A stretch of DNA of 64,000 nucleotides, taken from the NCBI GenBank assembly GCA_023382975.1, contig JAHDXO010000029.1, positions 57,466 through 121,465 on the forward strand. Reading direction: 5' to 3'. Below, one piece after another: positions 1-9,236 of the stretch; the first letter of the stretch is position 1, and the number at the start of each line of letters is the position of its first letter. The translations under genes were made by a program, and so were the position numbers. The notes below the pieces were generated by a model that was not told the DNA's origin, searched no databases, and worked only from the letters and a program-made list of their open reading frames with translations. This stretch comes from Pirellulaceae bacterium (lineage in GTDB: Bacteria > Planctomycetota > Planctomycetia > Pirellulales > Pirellulaceae).

Positions 1-193
1 CCGGGGTAGGGCCCCCCAATTGCGCCGGGCCCACCCCAAGGGGCGGGGGGTGGGGAGTCTTTTTGGGAAACCTATCAACCATGTGTATGCCACCCCCCCC
101 CAAACCCCCCCCCCCCCCCCGTCCGCCAGGGCACGGACGATCCGGTAGCAGTCTCGACGAGTGGCGGAACGAGCGGGGCGATTCTTCGTGGTT
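1..193. other. Low-complexity contig end
   Basis: The first ~130 bases are dominated by C and G homopolymers (long C runs near 90-120) and carry no coding signal that agrees with the neighbouring gene. This looks like an unreliable assembly end rather than biology. The minus-strand barrel gene terminates at 194, so nothing is lost from it. Confidence 0.6.
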
Positions 194-1660
194 CTAGAAC
201 TCCCACATCGTTTGCAGATGGACCCAGTCGGCTTGCGGGCTTTTTCCGGTGCGGCGGATGAAGGCGCCGGGAAAGAAGTGCGAGTACCCGGCGCGCAGCC
301 GCAAGTGGTCGGAAGCCTTGTAATGGATGGTCAGATCGATTTCGTGCCCTAATTGACGGCCTGAATCGCCCGTCGGATCCCAGCGCTGCGGGCGTCCGTT
401 GCCGTAGTACCAAGCGTCTTGGGCCCGGTCGAGTTCGAAATAGTGCCAGTCCAGGATGATCTCGGCCTTGTCCGTCGGCTTGACGCTGGCCGTGGCCTGG
501 TAGTTCCGCAGGTTCTTCCATGCAAAGATATTCATCCAGCCGTACATGCTGTCGATCGCGCCAAAAAGGCCGTCGAACGTGCGGTCGCGCCCGCCGCCGG
601 GATCGGGGTCGCCCGAGGCGAACGAGTACTGGACGCCGAGACGCGGCTTCCATGAATCGTCCCATGTGTAGCCCAGTCGGGCATTGCCGCCATACGCCGA
701 GACTTGCGCCCCTTCCCGAGTCCCCATCGTGTACGCGAACGTGCCACCGTAATCCCATCGTTCGCACCAGCGGCCGTCGACGAAGAAACCGGGCGAGTGG
801 ATGTCTTCCACCACGTGTTGACCGAGCAGACGGATCGAGTCATTGCCGTAAGTCGACTTGCCGATGTAGAACAGGTCGACCTCCATCGGCAGCTTCTTCA
901 GTTTCGCGTAGATTCCGTAGGCATGGAACGGATAGTGATCGATGTCGAAGTGCCCCGGAATCGTCAAGACGCGCTGCGCGTAGAGAAAATCGACGCTCGC
1001 TGATGGCGTGTCCATCAGCACCTTGGCCCCATCCCACGAGTACCGGCCCACGTTGCCCCACTCGCCCGGGCCCCACACGCGGGTATCCCGATAGAAGATC
1101 ACTTGACGACCGACGAGGAATCCAAGACGGCGGTCTTCATCCGGCGGACGTTCCAGATACGCTTGACGCAAGTCCAGCGAATTCCAGTACGGGTTGCCCA
1201 GTGCGAAATCGTCTTTGCTGAAGATCGTGCCGAACGGGCGGGCATCCTGCAATTGGAGAAAAATTCGCCAATCGTCCTCGTGACGCAGGTTGGCTTCCAA
1301 TCGGAATCGCTGCAAGACCAACGTGTCGGTCGGGGCGTTCGGGTCGCCGTAACGCCGGACCTGAAACTTGTCCTGATGTTCGAACCGGTGTCGCAAGCTG
1401 CCACCGACATCGAGCGACCAACAGCCGATTGGATGATCCTTCAGGCAATCGCTCCAGTGGCCATCCGTGGTGTCGTCCATGATTCCGCAATTCGGGTTCT
1501 GGGACGCTTCGTCCAGCGGACAGGGCACCACGGACGCCACGGATGCTTCGGTCGCCAGCAGACGCTCGGACGCCTCGGTCGCCGCCTGCTGGCAACTGGT
1601 GCATCCGACGATCAGGCTCTGCAAGACGACCAAACAAGCGATCAATCCATGGTTCTCCAT
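194..1660 (-). CDS. Alginate-export-family outer membrane beta-barrel (porin-like)
   Basis: About 488 residues. The N-terminus has a hydrophobic segment ending in a lipobox-like 'LIVGCTSC', then a Cys-rich linker (further Cys pairs in 'SDCLKDHPIGC'). The body alternates aromatic and charged residues in strands such as 'RHRFEHQD', 'FRLEANLRHEDDWRIF' and 'FLVGRQVIFY', and the chain ends in Phe ('TMWEF'), the usual signature of an outer-membrane barrel. The pattern, including 'LRQAYLE' and 'WDGAKV', fits the alginate_exp (AlgE-like) family. Members form anion- or sugar-selective pores, but in planctomycetes the substrate is generally unknown. An upstream TTG is possible; I chose the ATG that places the hydrophobic segment first. 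It is transcribed away from the octaheme cytochrome across a 283-bp divergent intergenic region. The Cys-rich periplasmic N-terminus is unusual for a plain porin. Confidence 0.8.
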   Translation of the reverse strand: MENHGLIACLVVLQSLIVGCTSCQQAATEASERLLATEASVASVVPCPLDEASQNPNCGIMDDTTDGHWSDCLKDHPIGCWSLDVGGSLRHRFEHQDKFQVRRYGDPNAPTDTLVLQRFRLEANLRHEDDWRIFLQLQDARPFGTIFSKDDFALGNPYWNSLDLRQAYLERPPDEDRRLGFLVGRQVIFYRDTRVWGPGEWGNVGRYSWDGAKVLMDTPSASVDFLYAQRVLTIPGHFDIDHYPFHAYGIYAKLKKLPMEVDLFYIGKSTYGNDSIRLLGQHVVEDIHSPGFFVDGRWCERWDYGGTFAYTMGTREGAQVSAYGGNARLGYTWDDSWKPRLGVQYSFASGDPDPGGGRDRTFDGLFGAIDSMYGWMNIFAWKNLRNYQATASVKPTDKAEIILDWHYFELDRAQDAWYYGNGRPQRWDPTGDSGRQLGHEIDLTIHYKASDHLRLRAGYSHFFPGAFIRRTGKSPQADWVHLQTMWEF

Positions 1661-1943
1661 GAACGCCAGCAATTCACGTCACTGAGAGTTCGCGCATCCT
1701 TGGGTAGCAGTCTAACGCGCCCTCGCTGCGCTCGGCCGCAACCACGGCGCAGACCATGCTTCCAGTATCGACGCAAAAACAGGAAATCTCCCGTAGTTGC
1801 CTTGCAATGATTGGCGCTTTGGCCAATAATGCCAGAATACATTTAGGGATCTGTCCGATAGGGCGGGTTCTGTCCCCGCGTAGGGATGAGTGTCGTGGTG
1901 GTCGCGGTTTCTGCCAGGGTACTTCGAGGCAAGGGAGCATGTC

Positions 1944-4481
1944 ATGAACTTTCGTTCGAAACGGGCAACCAAGCATCTTGGATCGATCGTGGCTGCGACG
2001 GTCGCCACGGCCGCAATGTTGTTGGCGGTGGGTGAAATGCCGGGCGAAGCAGCCGATTCGGGAATGGCATCTGCCGTCTCGCCGCGTTCGGGCGTCTGTC
2101 CGCCGTTTCATCTGCGCGACGAGGACGGTCAGATCATCGATCCGGTCAAGGGCGAGAACGCCAGCCGTCCCTACTCGCCCAAGATGACCTGCGGCGGATG
2201 CCACGACTATGACAAGATCACGCAGGGCTACCATTTCACGCAAGGCATGGGAGAAGCGCCGACCGCCGAGCAGATGGAGCGGTGCGGGTGGACCTCCAGT
2301 CCCGGCAACTTCGGCGGCAGTTGGTGCTCGCCGGCGCCCCTGTACCGCTATCTCTCACCGAAGCAAAACGAATCAGCCGCCACGATGGACATGACGGCGT
2401 TCACCTTCTTCACGGCGGCTTGCGGAGGTTGCCATCCCGGGGGCGGATCGGCGGAGTACGACCGAGACGGAAAACGCTACGATCACTGGATGAACGACCC
2501 GGCCAGCGGCCTGACGTCCGGCGGCGACAACAATCTGGACGGCGACTACTACAAGGCGAGGTGGTCCGAGACGGGCGTGATCGAGGCGGATTGTCTGCTG
2601 TGCCACATGCCCGGCTACGACTACGACCAACGGAGGAAGCAATTGAGCAGTTGGAATTTCCGCTGGGCAGCCACCGCGGGCGCCAAGTGGGCGAACGTCA
2701 CGGGTTCGGTGCAGAAGGACGAGCCGCTGGAAGTAGTGTACAACACGCCATTGTTCAACCCGGACGGGACCATCGAGCCGCATATCGTGCGCGAGCCGCG
2801 GAACGAAGCTTGCGTAAGTTGCCATGCTCAGCCGGGCTGGAAGAAGCGCGGCGCGAATTTCTCGCACCGCACCGACGTCCACTTGCGAGCCGGTTTGCGA
2901 TGCACCGACTGCCATCCGGCGGGCAGCTCGGCGACCGATCCGCGGATCGCGGGCCACGAAGTGCATCAGATCGGCAAAGGTGACGACCCGGGTGGGTTGG
3001 TCCGCAACGACCTGGACAACACGATGGTCACCTGCAACGATTGCCACGACACGGGTCGCGGCGGGGCACCGATCGCCCGCCACGCGTGGCTGCCGCCGTT
3101 GCACATGGAATCGATCGCCTGCCAGACGTGCCACATCCCCGAGCGGCTGGTGATGCCGGCCGAGGTGCAAGTGGCCGATGTCTACAACACGGTCCCCAAG
3201 ATCGATCAGCCGGGCAAGCGGCTGTGGACGTTCTACGGGCCCGATTGGAAATTCCGCAACCACTACGGCTATCTGAATATGATGGGCTACGATGACAAGC
3301 CCACGGAACGATTCCAGCCCAAGTTGGTCCGTTACCAGGACAAGATCTATCCGGCCAACCAGATCCATAGCGCATGGCCGGGCATCGAGATCGCAGGGCA
3401 ACAGGCTCTGATGCAGCCGAAGATGAGCGACATGGTCAAAATGTGGACCTCGCATCGGGCAGACCCCGCCAACGCGTATCCCGAATTGGGGAAGATCGTG
3501 GACGACAACGGGGACGGCGTTCCCGAGGTGAATCGTCCCGAAGAGATCGATGCGCTGATCCAGTCGGTCTCGCAAATGCTGGCGGACATCAAGTACCCGC
3601 TGGAGAACAAACGCGTGGTGTGGGTCATGGACGACCGTGTCTACACTTCGGGAACCGAGTACCGGGTTGTGGGAAAACACGATTGGGAAACGTCGCCCTT
3701 TGCCAACGTCCACAAGTACAGTCACGACATCGCGCCGGCCAAGGCGGCGCTGGGTTCGGGCGGATGCACCGACTGTCACCGTTCCGATTCGGATTTCTTC
3801 TACGCGCCGGTACTGACCCATCTGTTTGACGAAACCGGCAAGCCTGTGGTCGAGCCCCAATTCAGACGACTCGGTCTGAACCAGAACATCGTCGCGCTGA
3901 CCGCTTGCTGCCAAGAGTATCTCAAGCCTGGGCTCTTCAGCTTGATGCTGTTCTTCCCCTGCGCCTTGATTGCGATGGTCGGCGGTTCGGCCGTCCGATG
4001 GGTCTTTGGTCGGCGAGCGATTCCCCTGGCCGTGCATTTCGTCCCTGTGGTGATCGCCGCGGCGGCGGTGGTCGGGACGGTGATGCTGCTGAGACAGCCG
4101 GATCTGCTGGAATACATGCTGCCCACGCGGATGTGGTTGGACTCGAACCGCTTCCTGATCACGGTCGGCGTGATGCTGGTCGGCGTGGTGGCCCTGCTGT
4201 GGCAACTGCGGCAACGGCTGTCGGACTCGGGCCAGGGCCGCTCGACGATCGGAGCGATCACCGGCGCCGTGCTGGCAATCAGCCTGGTGCTGGCCACCGC
4301 AGCCGGTACGCTCGCGTTCCTGAAAATCCCCGGACTGGAACACATCACCCGAGCCTCGCATTCTGTCTTGGACACGATGGCTGCGGTGATCATGGCCACC
4401 GTGATCGTCACCGTGTTGCACCGGGTAGCTCAGCAGTTCCTTGGGCGAGACGCGCTGCCTCCGACTGGCCTGGCCAAATAG
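1944..4481 (+). CDS. Octaheme c-type cytochrome with C-terminal membrane domain
   Basis: 845 residues from the ATG preceded by AAGGGA 8 bases upstream. A signal peptide covers roughly residues 1-36. Eight CXXCH haem-attachment motifs start at about residues 83, 160, 217, 290, 320, 364, 393 and 608. Seven lie in the first half and the eighth stands alone ~215 residues later. From about residue 655 there are five hydrophobic helices ('LMLFFPCALIAMVGG', 'VIAAAAVVGTVML', 'VGVMLVGVVALLW' and others), so the protein is anchored by its C-terminus with the haems outside the cytoplasm. This is an electron-transfer protein. The layout recalls octaheme cytochromes of the tetrathionate-reductase (Otr)-like group, but the five-helix tail is not part of soluble Otr and may contact quinol or a membrane partner. 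The electron donor and acceptor are unknown. The divergent barrel gene upstream could be a partner. Confidence 0.88.
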   Translation: MNFRSKRATKHLGSIVAATVATAAMLLAVGEMPGEAADSGMASAVSPRSGVCPPFHLRDEDGQIIDPVKGENASRPYSPKMTCGGCHDYDKITQGYHFTQGMGEAPTAEQMERCGWTSSPGNFGGSWCSPAPLYRYLSPKQNESAATMDMTAFTFFTAACGGCHPGGGSAEYDRDGKRYDHWMNDPASGLTSGGDNNLDGDYYKARWSETGVIEADCLLCHMPGYDYDQRRKQLSSWNFRWAATAGAKWANVTGSVQKDEPLEVVYNTPLFNPDGTIEPHIVREPRNEACVSCHAQPGWKKRGANFSHRTDVHLRAGLRCTDCHPAGSSATDPRIAGHEVHQIGKGDDPGGLVRNDLDNTMVTCNDCHDTGRGGAPIARHAWLPPLHMESIACQTCHIPERLVMPAEVQVADVYNTVPKIDQPGKRLWTFYGPDWKFRNHYGYLNMMGYDDKPTERFQPKLVRYQDKIYPANQIHSAWPGIEIAGQQALMQPKMSDMVKMWTSHRADPANAYPELGKIVDDNGDGVPEVNRPEEIDALIQSVSQMLADIKYPLENKRVVWVMDDRVYTSGTEYRVVGKHDWETSPFANVHKYSHDIAPAKAALGSGGCTDCHRSDSDFFYAPVLTHLFDETGKPVVEPQFRRLGLNQNIVALTACCQEYLKPGLFSLMLFFPCALIAMVGGSAVRWVFGRRAIPLAVHFVPVVIAAAAVVGTVMLLRQPDLLEYMLPTRMWLDSNRFLITVGVMLVGVVALLWQLRQRLSDSGQGRSTIGAITGAVLAISLVLATAAGTLAFLKIPGLEHITRASHSVLDTMAAVIMATVIVTVLHRVAQQFLGRDALPPTGLAK

Positions 4482-4520
4482 CTGGGCTCGCCAGAACGTG
4501 TTTTTCGAAGACGAAAGCGA

Positions 4521-4548
4521 TTGACACAACTCGACGAGACGCTATCAT
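4521..4548 (+). promoter_or_regulatory. Sigma70-type promoter for arsC-acr3
   Basis: A perfect -35 TTGACA (4521-4526) is separated by 16 bases from TATCAT (4543-4548). It lies 45 bases before the arsC start. The -10 box runs into the palindrome described next, the classical layout for a repressor that blocks RNA polymerase. Confidence 0.7.
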
Positions 4549-4567
4549 TTCGCTATTTGACGAAATG
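4546..4567. promoter_or_regulatory. ArsR-like operator palindrome
   Basis: CATTTCG (4546-4552) and CGAAATG (4561-4567) form a perfect 7-bp inverted repeat around an 8-base AT-rich centre. It overlaps the -10 box and the expected transcription start. ArsR/SmtB repressors bind such short dyads and are released by As(III). No ArsR-family gene is present in this window, so the regulator would have to be elsewhere. Confidence 0.6.
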
Positions 4568-4592
4568 GCTTTGAGTAGCAGAGCGACCAACG

Positions 4593-5018
4593 ATGTTGAA
4601 AATTCTGTTCCTGTGTACCGGAAACTCGTGCCGCAGCCAGATGGCCGAAGGTTGGGCGCGGCACCTGAAGGGTGACGCGATCGAAGCCTATTCGGCGGGC
4701 ATCGAAACGCACGGATTGAATCCCAACGCCGTGCGCGTGATGGCCGAGGTCGGGGTGGATATCTCCGAACAGCGGTCGCAGCACATCGACGAGTTCAAGG
4801 ACGTGCCGCTGGACCATGTGATCACCGTCTGCGGCCACGCGCACGAGTCCTGTCCGGTGTTTCCCGGCAGGACCAAGGTGACGCACGTCGGCTTCGACGA
4901 CCCGCCGCGGTTGGCCAAAGACGCCGCGACGGAGGAAGAGGCGTTGAACCATTACCGGCGAGTCCGGGACGAGATCCGCGCGTTCGTCCAAACGCTGCCG
5001 GAGGCGCTGGATGGCTAA
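4593..5018 (+). CDS. arsC: Thioredoxin-coupled arsenate reductase (low-MW phosphatase fold)
   Basis: 141 residues, the normal length for the family. Residues 8-14 are the phosphatase-type P-loop C-T-G-N-S-C-R; Cys8 attacks arsenate and Arg14 binds the oxyanion. Cys80 and Cys87 in 'VCGHAHESCPVF' match the redox Cys pair of S. aureus pI258 ArsC (Cys82/Cys89), which relays the disulfide to thioredoxin. The 'DDP' at 102-104 matches the general-acid Asp loop. It reduces cytoplasmic As(V) to As(III), which the next gene exports. The promoter and operator lie directly upstream. All catalytic residues are intact. Confidence 0.95.
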   Translation: MLKILFLCTGNSCRSQMAEGWARHLKGDAIEAYSAGIETHGLNPNAVRVMAEVGVDISEQRSQHIDEFKDVPLDHVITVCGHAHESCPVFPGRTKVTHVGFDDPPRLAKDAATEEEALNHYRRVRDEIRAFVQTLPEALDG

Positions 5019-5152
5019 GCGGCGGTGAATGGCAGGGGTCGGGAATCGATTTCGGACAGAAATCCTTCCATGTGGCGGATCACCCATGGAAACGACTCCC
5101 GCCCCCGTTCGGCAGCAATCCGGCCACACAATGAGAACAAGGAATTCTGAAC

Positions 5153-6337
<1,185 letters not shown>

Positions 6338-6399
6338 GGCCAGTCGCGATCAAACGACGGTCGGTTGGTCGGATGCAGCCGGTCTGGGAAGAAGAATCT

Positions 6400-6485
6400 C
6401 TCACAGAGGCACAAAGACACGGAGATGCCTCACACAGATCGAAAACCGAATTTCCGACCCCATTTCTTCTCTGTGTCTCCGTGAG
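6400..6485. repeat. Small inverted-repeat (MITE-like) element
   Basis: The arm CTCACAGAGGCACAAAGACA (from 6400) and the arm ending CTGTGTCTCCGTGAG (to 6485) are imperfect reverse complements, ~20 bp each, around ~45 bases. Short palindromes of this 'cacagaggcac' type are widespread in environmental bacteria, often near GxxExxY genes. Between 6338 and 6700 I see no supported gene. Confidence 0.5.
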
Positions 6486-6703
6486 GATAAACTGACAGGA
6501 TGGAACTTCATCGGAATCGGATCGTGGTCGATGTTGGAGGTTGGTAGGATGTGGTTGCCGGGGCCGGTTGATTCACGGTCCGGCGTGTCGCAAGAAAGTA
6601 AAACCAGGCCATCCACCGGAGTGGCGGTGGCCAGCGGTTTTTCAGATCAAAGGCAACTCCCGCCGGCCGGTGATGGCGATCGTTCGGCTGGAATGCCCTA
6701 TAA

Positions 6704-6823
6704 GCGTTCATCAGCGTCGATCAGCGGTCTCTCGACCTGATCGGAAAGCTGCGAGGGACGATTCGGACTTGGTCAGTTCGTGGAAGAAAACCGCTGACGG
6801 ACGCTGATCGACGCTAATCGAAG
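6704..6823. repeat. Deleted copy of the GxxExxY inverted-repeat unit
   Basis: The left end (6704-6728) matches the left end of the intact unit at 7044-7073, and the right end (6790-6823) is nearly identical to its right end at 7521-7554. Between them only ~60 bases remain, and part of these ('cagttcgtggaagaaaaccgc') corresponds to the last codons of the GxxExxY gene. It is therefore an internally deleted relative of the complete unit. Confidence 0.6.
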
Positions 6824-6930
6824 ACGGCGGGACCATGTCAATGTTCGACCTCGCGCTGGAGGAGTTTGATTTCCTTGGGAGTCAGGTGGAACAGGGCGTA
6901 GACGCGGTCGTTCAGGTCGGCTTCGGCGTC
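6770..6930. repeat. ~160-bp direct repeat (second copy ~7500-7661)
   Basis: This stretch recurs 731 bases downstream. The last ~90 bases are identical by eye and the first ~70 differ at scattered positions. Each copy contains the right inverted repeat of a GxxExxY unit followed by the 3' end of an antisense methylase-like gene. The arrangement implies a segmental duplication, or insertion of the unit at the same site of two paralogues. Confidence 0.7.
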
Positions 6931-6990
6931 CCCGAGTCTCTCAGCAGGTTGGACCGCCACTTGAAGCTGGATTGCATGCCGAACGCGTCC
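6838..6990 (-). pseudogene. 3' end of a DNA methylase/restriction-type gene, copy 1
   Basis: On the minus strand the frame reads '...DAEADLNDRVYALFHLTP' then 'KEIKLLQREVEH' and a genuine stop. The pattern 'LN-VY-L--LT-KEIKL-' is the usual C-terminal tail of Eco57I/type I-like restriction-modification proteins. Only the last ~40-50 codons remain and no complete gene lies upstream, so this is a remnant. Confidence 0.5.
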
Positions 6991-7043
6991 ATGCGAGCCA
7001 GTGACGACTTGCTTGCCATCGGAACGCGACGAATCGACAATCC

Positions 7044-7554
7044 GATCAGCGTTCATCAGCGTCGATCAGCGGTTTCTTCACCCGACCGGGAAGGGCATGA
7101 CCATGAGTGAATTCGCGCGACATTCCGCGGACGATCAGCCTTTGTCTCAGGAAGGCTACCAACTGATGTCCGCCGCCTTCGAAGTGCATAACGAGCTTGG
7201 AGGCGGATTGCTGGAGGAGATCTACCAGGAATGCCTCGAATTGGAATTGACCATGCGCTGCATCCCATTCGCATCGAAGCAGCAGTTGGCTGCATTCTAC
7301 AAAGGCCGGCAGCTAAAGAAGCGGTACGTTCCGGATCTGTATGTGCATGGTCGCATTGTGGTGGAACTGAAGGCCGTTTCGCAACTCGCGCCCGAGCACG
7401 AAGCTCAACTTCTGAACTACATGCGGTTGTTGCGGCATCCGGTGGGCTACCTGATCAACTTCGGACCGATCGGCAAGCTGCAGTGGAAGCGGTTCGTGCT
7501 CGGCCAGTTCGTAGAAGACAACCGCTGATGGACGCTGATCGACGCTAATCGAAG
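7044..7554 (+). mobile_element. GxxExxY unit bounded by terminal inverted repeats
   Basis: The left end (7044-7073), built of 'cagcgttcatcagcgtcgat', and the right end (7521-7554), 'ccgctgatggacgctgatcg', are near-perfect reverse complements of ~30 bases and exactly bracket one GxxExxY gene. A deleted relative lies immediately upstream. No transposase is present; if mobile, it would depend on functions elsewhere. I infer mobility only from structure and copy number. Confidence 0.5.
7103..7528 (+). CDS. GxxExxY protein (PD-(D/E)XK-like)
   Basis: 141 residues from the ATG with AAGGG 7 bases upstream (MSEFARHS...); a closer ATG at 7097 has no spacing for the ribosome site. The naming motif G-L-L-E-E-I-Y is at about residues 35-41. 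It is followed by 'KKRYVPDLYVHGRIVVELKA', where Asp and the E-x-K pair resemble a PD-(D/E)XK nuclease core. The C-terminus 'HPVGYLINFG' is typical. The cellular role of the family is not established. It sits inside the inverted-repeat unit and carries the right inverted repeat directly at its stop codon. Confidence 0.85.
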   Translation: MSEFARHSADDQPLSQEGYQLMSAAFEVHNELGGGLLEEIYQECLELELTMRCIPFASKQQLAAFYKGRQLKKRYVPDLYVHGRIVVELKAVSQLAPEHEAQLLNYMRLLRHPVGYLINFGPIGKLQWKRFVLGQFVEDNR

Positions 7555-7568
7555 ATGGCGGGGCCAAG

Positions 7569-7740
7569 TCAATGTTCGACCTCGCGCTGGAGGAGTTTGA
7601 TTTCCTTGGGAGTCAGGTGGAACAGGGCGTAGACGCGGTCGTTCAGGTCGGCTTCGGCGTCGGCCAGCGAGCGGCTCAGGCGATCGACGACCGCGCGGTT
7701 CTCGGCCACCCGCACGACGGTCGCGGGGAAAGTGACCATG
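7569..7740 (-). pseudogene. 3' end of a DNA methylase/restriction-type gene, copy 2
   Basis: Minus-strand frame 'VVRVAENRAVVDRLSRSLAD', 'AEADLNDRVYALFHLTPKEI', ending 'KLLQREVEH' at a stop. The last ~30 codons are identical to copy 1, but the upstream part differs, so the two may come from paralogues. The frame stays open a little beyond 7740 ('ISWNDFSMV'), without a start. It is a fragment; from 7790 to 7962 I see nothing supported. Confidence 0.5.
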
Positions 7741-7962
7741 GAGAAGTCGTTCCATGAGATCGGCCAGACCGTCCGTCGGCAGGGAACTTGCTGGCGTTCG
7801 GGATGCTCGTGCTGCTGCTTGCGCCGCTTATTGCCGGGAAAGGGGCGGCGGGTCGTTTCTACAGGGCAAACGCTGGCTGGGACAGGATCTTTGATCTCGT
7901 TCCGGCAGTGGTGAGACCCGCTCAGTCGATCATGTCTTGCCGGTCCTGAAAGGAAGGCTTGT

Positions 7963-8847
7963 CTACGGTGCGTCCTTGAGAACCGAGTTCTTCGACAACA
8001 CCTTCTCGATCACTTCGGCGTACTTCATCAGCGTCAGATGGTTGCGGAGCGAAAAACCGTTTTCGTGGAGCGCCACGTCCGAATAGTCGTTCGCGTATTT
8101 CTGTGGATTCGACGGGTGAACGCCGTCGCGTGCAATCAGAGTGGGCACGTCGTAGCCTTCGTACTGGCGGAACTGGTCCGACGCTCCATCCCAATCATCC
8201 GGGCGGCGTTTCAGGATCTCGGCGTGATAATCGGTCAGGGGAAGCTGCATCTCGCGAGCGATCCTGCGCACCGCATCGGCGAACGCGGCGGCTTTCTCCG
8301 CCTGCCCGTGCTTCGGCGGGATCGTGCTGAGGATCACGATCGTGCCGTTGTCCAGGCACTTCTGGACCACTTGCCGCGTCTTTGTCTCATACTCCGCCAA
8401 GTCGAGGCTGCCAAGGTCGTTGGTCCCGAACATGATCAAGGCCACTTCGGGATTGAGATCGTCGAGCCACTTGCCCACGTTCTGATGGGCCCAGCGGATG
8501 GTCATCCGCCCTTGGCTGCCGAATTCCGGTCCCTTCCAATCCCAGCAATCCTCCAGCATGTAATCTTTCATCAGCCTGAGAGCCCCGGCCATCTGCGGGG
8601 AAGTGTTTTTCGGCGCGTACCGAAGCCCGAACCAGAAGGCCCGGGAGACGGTGATCGAATCGCCGAATTGGGCGAAGGTTCCCCGCCGCCCCTTGAACTT
8701 CTGGTGTACTGCCGTCATGGGCGCAACCCAGGCGTCGTCGGACTCCACGGGTTTCGCCTCGGCAGCCAACCCTACCGAGGCTGCGGCAATCAGCAGGGCG
8801 ACCCCTGCCGTCGCTGACACCAAGCAGAAACGAAACATGTACGGCAT
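7963..8847 (-). CDS. Secreted SGNH/GDSL-type hydrolase
   Basis: 294 residues with a signal peptide (about residues 1-29, cleavage near 'GLAAEA'). SGNH blocks are visible: block I 'FAQFGDSIT' with the nucleophile Ser (~66), block III 'MFGTND' with the Asn (~142), and block V 'DGVHPS' with catalytic Asp and His (~245). These enzymes remove acyl, often acetyl, groups from carbohydrates or lipids. The substrate cannot be read from the sequence. The gene stands alone on the minus strand between the repeat region and the fasciclin gene. Confidence 0.85.
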   Translation of the reverse strand: MPYMFRFCLVSATAGVALLIAAASVGLAAEAKPVESDDAWVAPMTAVHQKFKGRRGTFAQFGDSITVSRAFWFGLRYAPKNTSPQMAGALRLMKDYMLEDCWDWKGPEFGSQGRMTIRWAHQNVGKWLDDLNPEVALIMFGTNDLGSLDLAEYETKTRQVVQKCLDNGTIVILSTIPPKHGQAEKAAAFADAVRRIAREMQLPLTDYHAEILKRRPDDWDGASDQFRQYEGYDVPTLIARDGVHPSNPQKYANDYSDVALHENGFSLRNHLTLMKYAEVIEKVLSKNSVLKDAP

Positions 8848-9236
8848 TCGTCGGGCCTCCTCCGGTTATCGCTTTGATGGCACCCCGCACGTGATTCTAC
8901 CAAACTTCGCGCGATGTCGAGGTTTCCCCGCCAGCAAGCTTCCTTGGAGCAACACGCCTCGAACACCAGCGCCCACCCATGATCGCCTTCGTGGGCAAGG
9001 CGACCGCCTGGGTGGATGACGATCTGTTCCATTTGGCCTGCTATTGGCCCCTTCGCATCTCCGAGGGCAACCGGCGGAATACCGACGAAACGCTGGTCCG
9101 GCTATTCGACAACGGCGAACCGCTGCTCCAGGTTGTCCGAATCACGACGGCGATTGGTTGGAAATGGCAGAAGAAAAGGCTGGGATCGCGAGTTCCCAGC
9201 CGATTCATTGCACTCAGGCAAATAGTCTGAATCGCG
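8848..9236. other. Non-coding gap, no supported feature
   Basis: Open frames of 80-odd codons exist on both strands (for example plus 8979-9230) but none has a recognisable domain or ribosome site. I see no RNA gene or strong hairpin. Confidence 0.4.

Noticed and set aside
1810..1827. ATTGG / CCAAT palindrome upstream of the cytochrome
   Set aside because: Only 5-bp arms with an 8-base centre, expected by chance.
2373..4529. 718-codon minus-strand open frame opposite the octaheme cytochrome
   Set aside because: The plus strand has eight haem motifs and a signal peptide; the minus frame is His/Arg/Gln-rich noise.
7732..7914. 60-codon plus frame after the methylase remnant
   Set aside because: Cys/Arg-rich, no homology or ribosome site, and antisense to the remnant at its left end.
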